In this document: in pieces, positions 42,440 through 51,246 of the stretch
Layout: each line of letters begins with the position of its first letter
Position numbering within the stretch: position 1 is the stretch's first letter
Assembly (NCBI GenBank): GCA_029781795.1
Contig: JAKOWB010000276.1
Span: 91,977 to 155,976, forward strand
DNA: 64,000 nt
Origin: Pseudomonadota bacterium
GTDB taxonomy: Bacteria; Pseudomonadota; Alphaproteobacteria; Kiloniellales; JACOMY01
Reading direction: 5' to 3'
Position numbers and translations under genes: made by a program
Notes under the pieces: generated by a model
Database searches by the model: none
The model's input: only the letters and a program-made list of their open reading frames with translations
What the model was told of the DNA's origin: nothing

Positions 42440-42467
42440 AAGGGGCCCGGAGCGATCCGGGCCCCTT
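42440..42467 (+). terminator. Rho-independent-type terminator after the symporter
   Basis: A perfect 12-bp stem (AAGGGGCCCGGA / TCCGGGCCCCTT) with a GCGA tetraloop. The following bases are CTGCATCC, so the U-tract is poor. The position, 35 bp after the symporter stop, supports a terminator. Confidence 0.8.
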
Positions 42468-42531
42468 CTGCATCCGCTGCAAATTCCCGCCGCCACGGCT
42501 AGAGTGGGCAGGGGGACAAGAGGCTCCGCGG

Positions 42532-42834
42532 ATGGACGATTTCTTCTGGTCGAACTGGTACTACCAGATCCCGAACTACCTGGCGGCGGCGGTCATGTAC
42601 ACGCTGCTCGCCCGCTTCTTCCTGCAGTTCCTGGCCCCGCCGGACTGGAACAACTACATCTGGCGCTGGTTCCTCAGGATCACCAACTGGGCCGTCGTCG
42701 CCACGCGCTTCATCACGCCGGCCGCGGTGTCATGGGTGCTGCTGCCGCTGTTCGGCGCCATCTGGCTCTTCTTCCTGCGTTTCGCCTTCACCCTCGTGAT
42801 GGCGCGCTACGGCCTCGTGCCGACGCTGCAGTGA
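42532..42834 (+). CDS. Small membrane protein
   Basis: 100 residues with two or three predicted helices (NYLAAAVMYTLLARFFLQFL, then ITPAAVSWVLLPLFGAIWLFFL). The spacing recalls YggT-like proteins but I do not assign the family. It starts after the symporter terminator and is followed 20 bp later by another small membrane protein gene, suggesting a small operon. Confidence 0.75.
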   Translation: MDDFFWSNWYYQIPNYLAAAVMYTLLARFFLQFLAPPDWNNYIWRWFLRITNWAVVATRFITPAAVSWVLLPLFGAIWLFFLRFAFTLVMARYGLVPTLQ

Positions 42835-42854
42835 CCGGAAGAGGGGGAGCCACA

Positions 42855-43172
42855 ATGTCGCGCCAGACTCTCGTCGTCCTGGTCATCATCGTCTCGATCT
42901 TCAACGGCATCTTCTCGCCCTGGGTCTTCATTGCCGTCGGCTTCGCCCCGGCCTGGATGCCGGGCTTCCTGCCCTTCGAGCCGCAGACGCTGTTCTATTG
43001 CGCCTCGCTGCTGATCTCGACCCTGACCCTGCTGGTGTCGGGGGTGCCGGCCGCCCTGGCCGAGCGGGTGCTGAAGCGCGAACTCTCGCCGGAGGGCAGC
43101 ATCTGGATCTGGATCGGCGCCGCCCTCGTGCTCTGCATCCCGGCCATCGAGGCCCTGATCAAGCAGCTGTGA
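42855..43172 (+). CDS. Small membrane protein
   Basis: 105 residues from the ATG preceded by GAGGGGGAG. Predicted helices are LVVLVIIVSIFNGIFSPWVF, YCASLLISTLTLLVSGVPAA and WIWIGAALVLCIPAIEAL. No family is recognised. It probably acts with the 42532 product, given co-orientation and close spacing. Confidence 0.75.
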   Translation: MSRQTLVVLVIIVSIFNGIFSPWVFIAVGFAPAWMPGFLPFEPQTLFYCASLLISTLTLLVSGVPAALAERVLKRELSPEGSIWIWIGAALVLCIPAIEALIKQL

Positions 43173-43254
43173 CGCACCGCGGCGCGCGGACCCACTTCCC
43201 AAGGGACCGGGTGCTGCTACATCCTGGTGTGGCTTCCTCGGATGGCTTCCGCAG

Positions 43255-43623
43255 ATGGATATCGAACGCGTCAGGCGCTGTGCCGAAATCTCGGTGAAGC
43301 GCGGCTTGGGCTTCGCGCTGCTCGCCGTGGGCTGCATGGTCGTCGGCTTCTCCTTCGACCCGGTGCTGGCCTTCGAGGTCGGCGCCGGCGGCACGCTGCT
43401 GCTCTGCGTGCTGCTGTTCTTCCGGGCGCTGGACGCACCGCACCGCGACTTCCGCAAGACCGAGACCTGGATCCTGCTGGACAAGCAGGTCGACATCCCG
43501 GCGGACCGCCTGCAGTCCACCATCGGCCTCATCCTGCAGGATCTCTATCGCCGCTATGCCGAGTGGCTGCTCGGCGCCGCCGTCCTGCAGTGGCTGGGCA
43601 GCGTGTTCTTCCGCCTGAGCTGA
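43255..43623 (+). CDS. Small membrane protein
   Basis: 122 residues. A hydrophobic region LGFALLAVGCMVVGFSFDPV with a second helix VGAGGTLLLCVLLFFRAL, then an amphipathic soluble part HRDFRKTETWILLDKQVD and a final helix. The function is unknown. It converges on the epimerase gene with one base between the stops. Confidence 0.72.
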   Translation: MDIERVRRCAEISVKRGLGFALLAVGCMVVGFSFDPVLAFEVGAGGTLLLCVLLFFRALDAPHRDFRKTETWILLDKQVDIPADRLQSTIGLILQDLYRRYAEWLLGAAVLQWLGSVFFRLS

Positions 43624-43624
43624 C

Positions 43625-44605
43625 CTAGAGCCCGTAGTAGCCGCGGAACCAGGCGACGAAGCGCGGCAACCCCTCCTCCAGCGGCACCTTGGGGTCGAAG
43701 CCGAGGTCGCGGCGTGCCAGGGTGAGATCGGCCCAGGTGGCCTTGGGCTCCGCGGCCGAGACCGGCGCCTCGCGGATGTCCGCGGCCTTGCCGCAGGCCC
43801 GCTCGATGATGGCCAGGAAGTCGCGCATCCAGGTCGGCCGGTCATTGCCGAGGTTGTAGAGCCGGTGCGCCACGCCGGCGGCGTCCGCCGCCGCCGGCCG
43901 TTCGAGCGCCGCCAGCACGCCCGGCACGATGTCCTCGATCGCGGTGAAGTCACGCTGCAGGCGCCCGCCGTCGTAGAGCGTGATGGTCGTCCCCTCGAGC
44001 ACCGCGCGGGTGAAGAGGAAGGGCGTCATGTCCGGCCGGCCCCAGGGGCCATACACGGTGAAGAAGCGCAGGCCCGTCATCGGCGTGCCGAAGAGCCTGG
44101 CGTAGGTGCGGCTCATCAGCTCGTCGGCGCGCTTGGAAGCGGCGTAGAGCGAGAGCGGTTCGTCGACCGCGTCGTCCTCGGCCGCCGGCAGCTTGCTGTT
44201 GCCGCCATAGACCGACGAGGAGGAGGCATAGACCAGGTGCCGCAGCCGCGGCAGGCGCCGCGCCAGTTCGAGGATCGCCAGGTGCCCGGTCACGTTGCTG
44301 CTGAGGTAGCTCCAGGGGTCGACCAGCGAATGCCGCACCCCGGCCTGGGCCGCCAGGTGCACGATGCGGTCCAGCGCCGGCTCGCTTCTCGCCAGGGCCA
44401 GAACTTCGTCGTGGCGTGCCAGGTCGAGCCTGAGAAAGCGGAAACCGGGGCGGCCTTCAAGCCGCGCCAGCCGCGCCCGCTTCAGCCCTACGTCGTAGTA
44501 GTCGTTGAGGCTGTCGAGGCCGAGGACGGCTTCACCGCGGTCCAGCAGAGCCGCCGCCACGGCCGCGCCCACGAAACCCGCTGCGCCAGTTACCAGAATC
44601 GTCAA
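43625..44605 (-). CDS. NAD-dependent epimerase, UDP-glucuronate 4-epimerase-like
   Basis: 326 residues, extended SDR. TGAAGFVGAAVA binds NAD, YASSSSVYGGNSKLP and LYAASKRADELM carry the Ser/Tyr/Lys catalytic residues, and TVYGPWGRPDMTPFLF is the block typical of UDP-glucuronate 4-epimerases. The product UDP-galacturonate feeds capsule or lipopolysaccharide synthesis. No glycosyltransferases are adjacent. It is divergent from the deacetylase gene (81 bp between starts). Confidence 0.88.
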   Translation of the reverse strand: MTILVTGAAGFVGAAVAAALLDRGEAVLGLDSLNDYYDVGLKRARLARLEGRPGFRFLRLDLARHDEVLALARSEPALDRIVHLAAQAGVRHSLVDPWSYLSSNVTGHLAILELARRLPRLRHLVYASSSSVYGGNSKLPAAEDDAVDEPLSLYAASKRADELMSRTYARLFGTPMTGLRFFTVYGPWGRPDMTPFLFTRAVLEGTTITLYDGGRLQRDFTAIEDIVPGVLAALERPAAADAAGVAHRLYNLGNDRPTWMRDFLAIIERACGKAADIREAPVSAAEPKATWADLTLARRDLGFDPKVPLEEGLPRFVAWFRGYYGL

Positions 44606-44686
44606 GACTCGCCCCTCTCGTGCAAGCTGGTTATAGGGGTCTGACGGCGGGGCCTACAAGCCGTGCCGGGATGGGGATGAGATAAG

Positions 44687-45568
44687 ATGTCACCGGAGTC
44701 CCTGGTCGCGGTCTATCACGCCGTCGGCGATCCCGCGCAGACCGGGTACCGCGATGCCGTGTCCCTGCCCGCCCTGGAGCGGCAGTTGCGCTGGCTGAAG
44801 CGCCGCTACGCCGTACTGCCGCTGGCGGAATTGCTGGAACGGAGGCGGCGCGGGCGCAGCCTAACCGGTCAGGCGGCGTTGACCTTCGACGACAATCATC
44901 GTTCGGTCCTGCGCGAGGCGCTGCCCCTGGCCGCGTCACTGGAACTGCCTGCCACCTGGTTCCTGATCGCCGATCCGCTCAGCGGCAAACCCTTCTGGCG
45001 TGACCTGGTACGACGGATCGTGACGGCCAGCCAGGTCGAGGCCTTCCTGGCCTTCGCGCGGCCCCGCGCGCCGGCGGCCGCCGGCCTGCGCGCCGAGCGC
45101 TTCTATCGCGACAGCAAGGACCCGCGCCGCATCACCAGCGACGTCATGCTGCCGCTGCTGGCCGGCTTCTGCGCCGACGCCCGCGCACCGGCCGACTTCG
45201 TCTCGCCCGAGGAACTGGGCCAGGCACCGGCCGGCGCCACCCTTGGCAGTCACACTGCCAGCCACCCGGTCCTCGCGGGCCTGGATGCCCGGCAGCAGGA
45301 GGCGGAGATGCGCCAAGGCCTGCAGGCGATAGAGGCCTTGTCCTGGCCCGGCACGAAGGTCCTGGCGCTGCCCTTCGGCGACCCCGGCAGCTACGATGCC
45401 ACGACGCTGACGGTGGCCGCGCGCCTCGGCCTGCCCGGCCTGCTGCTGACCGCCGAGCGGCCGGCGGCAGCCGACGACCTCGGCGAACACCCGCTCGCAG
45501 CCGGCGCGCCCCTGCCGCTGCTGGTGCGCGACCTGCCGGGGCGCTGGCCCGAGGAGCGTTTCGCATGA
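44687..45568 (+). CDS. Polysaccharide deacetylase family protein
   Basis: 293 residues, NodB-like fold. The metal-binding TFDDN (usually TFDDG) lies near 66, SHTASHPVL (SHTxxH) near 188, and GLPGLLLTAERP forms the C-terminal strand. PFWRDLVRRIV marks an insertion between motifs also seen in deacetylases of exopolysaccharide loci. It lacks a signal peptide, so it is probably cytoplasmic. The stop overlaps the start of the GMC oxidoreductase gene (ATGA), so the two products are coupled. Confidence 0.85.
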   Translation: MSPESLVAVYHAVGDPAQTGYRDAVSLPALERQLRWLKRRYAVLPLAELLERRRRGRSLTGQAALTFDDNHRSVLREALPLAASLELPATWFLIADPLSGKPFWRDLVRRIVTASQVEAFLAFARPRAPAAAGLRAERFYRDSKDPRRITSDVMLPLLAGFCADARAPADFVSPEELGQAPAGATLGSHTASHPVLAGLDARQQEAEMRQGLQAIEALSWPGTKVLALPFGDPGSYDATTLTVAARLGLPGLLLTAERPAAADDLGEHPLAAGAPLPLLVRDLPGRWPEERFA

Positions 45569-47034
45569 GAGTGGTCGTCGTCGGCAGCGGCAGCGGTGGC
45601 GCCGCCTTCGCCGGCACCCTGGCCGCCAGCGGGCGGCATCATGTGGTGCTGCTGGAGGCTGGGCCCGACTACGGCCCCTTCGATGGCGGCGGCTGGCCGG
45701 CGGAGCTGCTGCAGACCGCCAGCCTGCCGCGCACCCACGACTGGGAGCTGGAGAACGAGGACCGTCCCGGCGGGCGACGCTACGAGCTCGGCCGGGCAAA
45801 GGTCATCGGCGGCTGCTCCGCGCACAACGGCTGCAGCGCGGTGCGCGGCCTCGCCGGCGATTTCGACGGCTGGTGCGCGGCGACCGGCAGCGACTCTTGG
45901 CGGGCCGACGCCGTGCTGCCGGACTTCCTGGCGATCGAGCGCAGGCTCCGCCTGCGCGACTATCCGCCCGAAGAGATCCCACCCTTCCAGGCCCGCGCCT
46001 TCGACGCCGCCATGACCCTGGGCCTGCCGGCGACAGGGAACTTCAACGACCTCGACGAGGGACCGGCAGTCGGCTTCTGCCCGGTGAACAAGGTCGGCGG
46101 CACGCGCTGGAACTGCGCCTTCGCCTTCCTCGACCCGGTCCGCGACACCGGCCGGCTGGAGATCCTCGACCGCTGCGAGGCGACGCAGATCCTGCTGGAG
46201 CGGCGGCGCGCCGTCGGCGTGCGCGCCACGCGCGCCGGGCGGGACATCGAGGTGACGGGCGATCTGGTGGTCCTTGCCGGCGGCGCCTATGGCTCGCCCA
46301 TGCTGCTGCTGGCCTCGGGCATCGGCCCGCCGGCGGCGCTGGACGCCGCGGGAATCGCGTCGTGCCACGCCTTGCCGGGCGTCGGGCATAACCTGCAGGA
46401 CCACCCCAGCGCGCTGCTGCGCTTCGCCGGCAGCCCGGCGCTGGAGCAGGCCATGCTGCGCTTCGGCCAGACGGCCGTGCCCTACGAGGAAGGACTGATC
46501 GTCAAGGCGCGCTCCAGCCTGGCGACCACCGCCATCGACCTGCACCTGGTGCCCTGCGGCGGCCGGCAGCCGGACGGCTCCTGGAACTGGGAAATCCTCG
46601 TCGCCCTGGTGGCCGCGCGTGCCCGCGGCCTGATCGAGCCGCTGCCCGGCGGCCGCTTCGCCATCCGCCACCGCCACTTTACCGATCCCGGGGACCGTGA
46701 CCTCGCCGCGGTGCTGGAAGGCATCGCCCTGGCGCGGCGCCTGGCCGCCGCCTTCCCGGACCTCGGCGACGAGGTCTCGCCCGGCCCGGACGCCGGCCTC
46801 GCCGCCTGGGTCCGGGACCGGCACGTGCACTACTGGCACCCGGCCGGAACCTGCGCCATGGGGCGAGACCCGGCCGCCGGCGCCGTCACCGACGCCGAGG
46901 GCCGGGTCCATGGCCTGGCCGGCTTGATGGTGGCCGATGCCTCGATCATGCCGACGGTGGTTGCCGCCAACACCAACCTCGCGACGATCATGCTGGGCTA
47001 CCGCCTGGCGCGGCGCCTCATGGGCGTGGGCTAG
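45565..47034 (+). CDS. GMC-family FAD oxidoreductase
   Basis: 489 residues, short for the family (usually 530-560). VVVVGSGSGGAAFAG opens the Rossmann FAD site, GRAKVIGGCSAHNGCSAVRG is the FAD covering loop, and GAYGSPMLLLASGIGP is GMC signature 2. HYWHPAGTCAMG carries the catalytic His, followed by ASIMPTVVAANTNLATIM. It oxidises an alcohol, sugar or choline-like substrate. Translational coupling to a deacetylase suggests a carbohydrate-derived substrate. Confidence 0.88.
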   Translation: MRVVVVGSGSGGAAFAGTLAASGRHHVVLLEAGPDYGPFDGGGWPAELLQTASLPRTHDWELENEDRPGGRRYELGRAKVIGGCSAHNGCSAVRGLAGDFDGWCAATGSDSWRADAVLPDFLAIERRLRLRDYPPEEIPPFQARAFDAAMTLGLPATGNFNDLDEGPAVGFCPVNKVGGTRWNCAFAFLDPVRDTGRLEILDRCEATQILLERRRAVGVRATRAGRDIEVTGDLVVLAGGAYGSPMLLLASGIGPPAALDAAGIASCHALPGVGHNLQDHPSALLRFAGSPALEQAMLRFGQTAVPYEEGLIVKARSSLATTAIDLHLVPCGGRQPDGSWNWEILVALVAARARGLIEPLPGGRFAIRHRHFTDPGDRDLAAVLEGIALARRLAAAFPDLGDEVSPGPDAGLAAWVRDRHVHYWHPAGTCAMGRDPAAGAVTDAEGRVHGLAGLMVADASIMPTVVAANTNLATIMLGYRLARRLMGVG

Positions 47035-48884
47035 CCGCCCGCGCGCAGCACCGCGAGGAAGCGTTCGCCGTAGCGCCTGAGCTTCGCCGCCCCGACGCCG
47101 GGCACGGTGGAAAGCGCCAGCTGGTCCTGCGGATTGACCCGCGCCATCTCCAGCAGCGTGCGGTCGTGGAACACGACATAGGCCGGCACCTTCTCGGCCT
47201 CGGCGATCGTGCGCCTGAGCGCGCGCAGCCGCTCGAAGCGGTCCTGCCCGGCGGGGTCCAGCGCGTCGGCCACCGGGGCGGCGCGGCGCCGCTCGCGCTC
47301 GCCGCCGCGGCGCCCTTCCAGCGCCTCGCGCCGCATCTGGAAGGGCACCTCGCCGCGCAGCACGCGCCAGCCGGCGTCGGTCACCTGCCAGGCGCCGAAG
47401 CGCGCGATGTCCATCTCGGCGAGGCCCGCGGCATAGAGCTGGCGGAACACGCCGCGCCAGGCCTTGGCCGCCAGCTCGGCGCCGACGCCGAAGGTCTTGA
47501 TGCGATCGTGGCCGAAGCGCAGCACCTGCTCGCTCTTCTCGCCGCGCAGCACGTTGATCAGGTGCTCCAGGCCGAAGCGCTGCTCGGTGCGCAGCACGGC
47601 CGAGAGCGCCTTCTGCGCCAGCTCGGTCGCCTCGACCAGCTCGACCCCGCCCTCGCAGAGATCGCAGTTGCCGCAGGGCTCGCTCTTCTCGCCGAAATAG
47701 GCCAGGAGGGTCTGCCGCCGGCAGCGCGGCGCCTCGCAGAGCGCCACCAGCGCGGCGAGGCGGCGGTGCTCGACCCGCTTGATCTCGTCCGGCGCATCGG
47801 ACTCGTCGATCTGGCGGCGGCGCAGCGCCACGTCCTCCAGGCCCCAGAGCGTCAGCGTGTCGGCCGGCAGGCCGTCGCGACCGGCGCGGCCGATCTCCTG
47901 GTAGTAGGACTCGATCGACTTCGGCAGGTCGGTGTGCGCGACGTAGCGCACGTCCGGCTTGTCGATGCCCATGCCGAAGGCGACGGTGGCGACCACCACG
48001 CGCCCGTCCTCGCGCTGGAAGCGCTCTTCCACCGCGCGGCGGCGTTCGCTCTCCAGCCCGGCGTGATAGGCCTCGGCCCTGAAGCCCTCGCCGCGCAGCA
48101 GTTCGGCATACTCCTCGGTCTTCTTGCGCGAGGCGCAATAGAGGATGCCGGACCAGGCCTTGCGCGGCTCCAGGAACTCCAGCAGCTGGCGCTTGCGGCC
48201 CTGCTTCGGCGCCATGGCGAGGCGCAGGTTCGGCCGGTCGAAGCCGCGCACCACCAGGCGCGGCGGCGTGGCGAAGAGCTGGTTGGCGATGTCCCCCTGG
48301 GTCGTCGGATCGGCCGTGGCGGTGAAGGCGGCGCGGCTGCGCGGTGCCAGGCGCTCGGCGATGCCACCCAGCAGGCGGTACTCCGGCCGGAAGTCGTGGC
48401 CCCACTGCGAGACGCAGTGCGCCTCGTCGATCGCCAGCAGCGACACGCCGCAGCGCGCCAGGCGCTGCTGCGTCGCCGGCTGGCTGAGGCGCTCGGGCGA
48501 GAGGTAGAGCAGCTTCAGCGCGCCGCGGTCCAGCGCCTCGTCGACGCGGCGCCGCTCGTCCATCGTCAACTCGCTGTTGATGCAGGCGGCCGGCACACCC
48601 AGCCGCTCCAGCGCCGCCACCTGGTCACGCATCAGCGCCAGCAGCGGCGAGACCACCAGGGTCAGGCCCGGCAGCAGCAGCGCGGGCAGCTGGAAACAGA
48701 GCGACTTGCCGCTGCCGGTCGGCATCACCGCCAGCACGTCATGGCCCGCCAGGATGGCACCCACCACCTCGGCCTGGCCGTCGCGGAAGTCGCCATAGCC
48801 CCAGGTCTCGGCCAGCACCTCGCGCGCCCGCGCCAGGTCGGCGGGCGGCGGGTCGGGACGGGGCTGGAGAGAGGGAAGCGCCAC
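47031..48884 (-). CDS. recQ: ATP-dependent DNA helicase RecQ
   Basis: 617 residues from the GTG that begins the conserved region before RAREVLAETWGYGDFRDGQ. Motif I is VMPTGSGKSLCFQLP, motif II AIDEAHCVSQWGHDFRPEY, and motif VI EIGRAGRDGLP. The RQC zinc site reads RCRRQTLLAYFGEKSEPCGN followed by CDLC, and an HRDC domain ends the protein (KVPAYVVFHDRTLLEMARVN). The upstream open frame to 49004 has no conservation. It unwinds DNA at stalled forks and in recombination. Its stop overlaps the GMC gene stop by three bases, converging. Confidence 0.95.
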   Translation of the reverse strand: MALPSLQPRPDPPPADLARAREVLAETWGYGDFRDGQAEVVGAILAGHDVLAVMPTGSGKSLCFQLPALLLPGLTLVVSPLLALMRDQVAALERLGVPAACINSELTMDERRRVDEALDRGALKLLYLSPERLSQPATQQRLARCGVSLLAIDEAHCVSQWGHDFRPEYRLLGGIAERLAPRSRAAFTATADPTTQGDIANQLFATPPRLVVRGFDRPNLRLAMAPKQGRKRQLLEFLEPRKAWSGILYCASRKKTEEYAELLRGEGFRAEAYHAGLESERRRAVEERFQREDGRVVVATVAFGMGIDKPDVRYVAHTDLPKSIESYYQEIGRAGRDGLPADTLTLWGLEDVALRRRQIDESDAPDEIKRVEHRRLAALVALCEAPRCRRQTLLAYFGEKSEPCGNCDLCEGGVELVEATELAQKALSAVLRTEQRFGLEHLINVLRGEKSEQVLRFGHDRIKTFGVGAELAAKAWRGVFRQLYAAGLAEMDIARFGAWQVTDAGWRVLRGEVPFQMRREALEGRRGGERERRRAAPVADALDPAGQDRFERLRALRRTIAEAEKVPAYVVFHDRTLLEMARVNPQDQLALSTVPGVGAAKLRRYGERFLAVLRAGG

Positions 48885-48890
48885 GCCCCC

Positions 48891-48920
48891 TCTATAGAGG
48901 CCGGGCGCCGCTTCGGCCAA
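48891..48920 (-). promoter_or_regulatory. Possible recQ promoter inside a CCTCTATAGAGG palindrome
   Basis: On the minus strand TTGGCC, an 18-bp spacer and TATAGA (plus 48891-48896). The -10 lies in the 12-bp palindrome at 48889-48900, which also gives TATAGA on the plus strand. The predicted start of transcription falls at or next to the recQ GTG, implying a very short or no leader. Confidence 0.4.
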
Positions 48921-49013
48921 GCGTCCTCGCCCGGGAATCATTGCGTGTCCGGTCGGGACTCCATAAGACATCATACCGGGCAGCACGAATCGGATTGGGG
49001 GCAAGAGCGAACG

Positions 49014-50597
49014 ATGAGCGAGCCGGCAGTCCTGGCGTCACGGCGCGAGGCGATCGGCCGCCGGCTGGGCCAGGGCCTGTTCCTGGCGGCCCTGGCCTGC
49101 GGCCTGGGCTACATCGGCCTCAATCTGGCCGAGGAACTGCGCGGCGCCAGCCTGGGCGAGAGCCTGCCCTATCTTCTGCTGATCCTGGCACTGGCCATCG
49201 CGCTGGGCTTCGAGTTCGTCAACGGCTTCCATGACACGGCCAACGCCGTTGCCACGGTGATCTATACCCGTGCCCTGCCGCCGACCGTGGCGGTGGTCTG
49301 GTCGGGGCTGTGGAACTTCATCGGCGTGCTGACCTCGACCGGCGCGGTCGCCTATGCCGTGGTCTCGCTGCTGCCGGTGGAACTGATCCTGCAGGTCGGC
49401 AGCAGCGCCGGCTTTGCCATGGTCTTCGCCCTGCTGGTGGCGGCGATCCTCTGGAACCTCGGCACCTGGTGGATCGGCTTGCCGAACTCCAGCTCGCACA
49501 CGCTGATCGGCTCGATCATCGGCGTCGGCGTGATGAACCGCCTGATCGACGGCGCCAGCGGCACCAGCGGCGTGGACTGGAGCCAGGCCGCCAACGTCGG
49601 CCAGGCCCTGCTCTTCTCGCCGCTGATCGGATTCTTCGCCGCCGGACTGCTGCTGGTGCTGGCGCGCTGGTTGATTCCCAACCCCGTGCTCTATCGCGCG
49701 CCGGACGGCAAGACACCGCCGCCGCCCTGGATCCGCGCCCTGCTGGTCCTGACCTCGACCGGCGTCTCCTTCGCACACGGCTCGAACGACGGGCAGAAGG
49801 GCATGGGCCTCATCATGCTGGTGCTGATCGGCACGGTGCCCACGGCCTTCGCCTTGAACCGCGCCGTCACGCCGGACGAAACGCAAAGCCTGGTGGCCGC
49901 CGCCGAGGAGGCCGCCGCCGTGCTCGGCCGGCGCGGCGGCGAAGGCGATCCCGCCACCATGCGCCAGGCCGTACTGGAGTTCCTGGAGCATCGCCGGATC
50001 AAGCCCGGCGAAACCCTGCCGGCCCTGGCCGGGCTGGTGCGCAGCGTCGGCGAACAGGTGCGCGACTACGGCAGCCTCGGCGAGGTGCCGGGCGACCTGG
50101 CCGGCAACGTGCGCAACGACATGTTCCTCAGCGGCGAGGCGTTGCGCCGCCTGCAGCAGCGCGAGGTGCCGATCTTCACGCCCAGGGAACAGGCGACGCT
50201 CGACGCCTATACGGCAGCGGTCGACGGCGCCACCAAGTTCATCCCCACCTGGGTCAAGGTGGCGGTCGCCCTGGCGCTGGGCCTCGGCACCATGGTGGGC
50301 TGGCGGCGCATCGTGGTGACCGTGGGCGAGAAGATCGGCAAGAGCCACCTGACCTACGCCCAGGGCGCGGCAGCGGAGATCGTCGCCATGGGCACCATCG
50401 GCGGCGCCGACCTGCTGGGCCTGCCGGTCAGCACCACGCACGTGCTCTCGTCGGGTGTCGCCGGCACCATGACGGCCGGCGGCAGCGGCCTGCAGTGGGG
50501 CACGGTTCGCAGCCTGGCGGCGGCCTGGATCCTGACCCTGCCGGCCTCGATCGCGCTGTCCGGCGGGCTCTACTGGCTCTTCCTGCAGCTCGCCTAG
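49014..50597 (+). CDS. Inorganic phosphate transporter (PiT family)
   Basis: 527 residues. The two PiT signatures are EFVNGFHDTANAVATVIYTR near 65 and GGADLLGLPVSTTHVLSSGV near 462. About ten helices flank a long hydrophilic loop (about 285-400, with GGEGDPATMRQAVLEFLEHR). Low-affinity metal-phosphate:H+ symport across the inner membrane is the known role. The ATG is chosen over an open frame extending 600 codons upstream on the recQ antisense strand. Confidence 0.93.
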   Translation: MSEPAVLASRREAIGRRLGQGLFLAALACGLGYIGLNLAEELRGASLGESLPYLLLILALAIALGFEFVNGFHDTANAVATVIYTRALPPTVAVVWSGLWNFIGVLTSTGAVAYAVVSLLPVELILQVGSSAGFAMVFALLVAAILWNLGTWWIGLPNSSSHTLIGSIIGVGVMNRLIDGASGTSGVDWSQAANVGQALLFSPLIGFFAAGLLLVLARWLIPNPVLYRAPDGKTPPPPWIRALLVLTSTGVSFAHGSNDGQKGMGLIMLVLIGTVPTAFALNRAVTPDETQSLVAAAEEAAAVLGRRGGEGDPATMRQAVLEFLEHRRIKPGETLPALAGLVRSVGEQVRDYGSLGEVPGDLAGNVRNDMFLSGEALRRLQQREVPIFTPREQATLDAYTAAVDGATKFIPTWVKVAVALALGLGTMVGWRRIVVTVGEKIGKSHLTYAQGAAAEIVAMGTIGGADLLGLPVSTTHVLSSGVAGTMTAGGSGLQWGTVRSLAAAWILTLPASIALSGGLYWLFLQLA

Positions 50598-51193
50598 AGC
50601 TCGGGCCCGCTGACCGAGACCTCGAGGTCCTTCACCAAGCCGGTCTGCAGCGAATAGACCCAGCCGTGCACCATCAGCTCCTGGCTGCGCGCCCAGGCAT
50701 CCTGCACGAAGACGTCGGCGGCGACGTTGCGCACCTGCCGCATGACATTCAGCTCGCAGAGGCGGTTGTGCCGCGCGTCGTCGTCGGCGATGGCCTGCAG
50801 CTCGTGGCGGTGCGCGTGATAGACCTCGCGGATCGGATGCAGCCAATGGTCGACCAGGCCGCGGCGGTGCCCGTCGACCGCGGCGCGCACGCCGCCGCAG
50901 CCGTAGTGGCCCACCACCAGGATGTGCCTCACCTTCAGCACGTCCACGGCGAACTGCAGAACCGAGAGGTAGTTGGCATCCTGCGGCGGCGCCAGGTTGG
51001 CGACGTTGCGATGGACGAAGAGCTCGCCAGGGTCCAGGTCGACGATTTCGTTCGCCGGGACGCGGCTGTCGGAGCAGCCGATCCAGAGGTACTGCGGCGC
51101 CTGCTGGCCGACCAGGCGCCTGAAGAAGCCGGCGTCGGCGGCGGTCTTGCGGGCGGCCCAGGCACGGTTGTTGGCTTTCAGATGATCGAGCAT
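50594..51193 (-). CDS. Beta-class carbonic anhydrase
   Basis: 199 residues. Zinc ligands are Cys in WIGCSDSRVP and His/Cys in VVGHYGCGGVRAA, with the Asp-Arg dyad in the first motif. HRNVANLAPP and LWIGCSDS are conserved throughout the class. It interconverts CO2 and bicarbonate in the cytoplasm. The stop overlaps the PiT gene stop by three bases in convergent orientation. Confidence 0.95.
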   Translation of the reverse strand: MLDHLKANNRAWAARKTAADAGFFRRLVGQQAPQYLWIGCSDSRVPANEIVDLDPGELFVHRNVANLAPPQDANYLSVLQFAVDVLKVRHILVVGHYGCGGVRAAVDGHRRGLVDHWLHPIREVYHAHRHELQAIADDDARHNRLCELNVMRQVRNVAADVFVQDAWARSQELMVHGWVYSLQTGLVKDLEVSVSGPEL

Positions 51194-51246
51194 CGGCTAG
51201 GAGTTACCGCCAAGCGGCCGGCCCGGCAAGTCGCCGCGATGCCACG

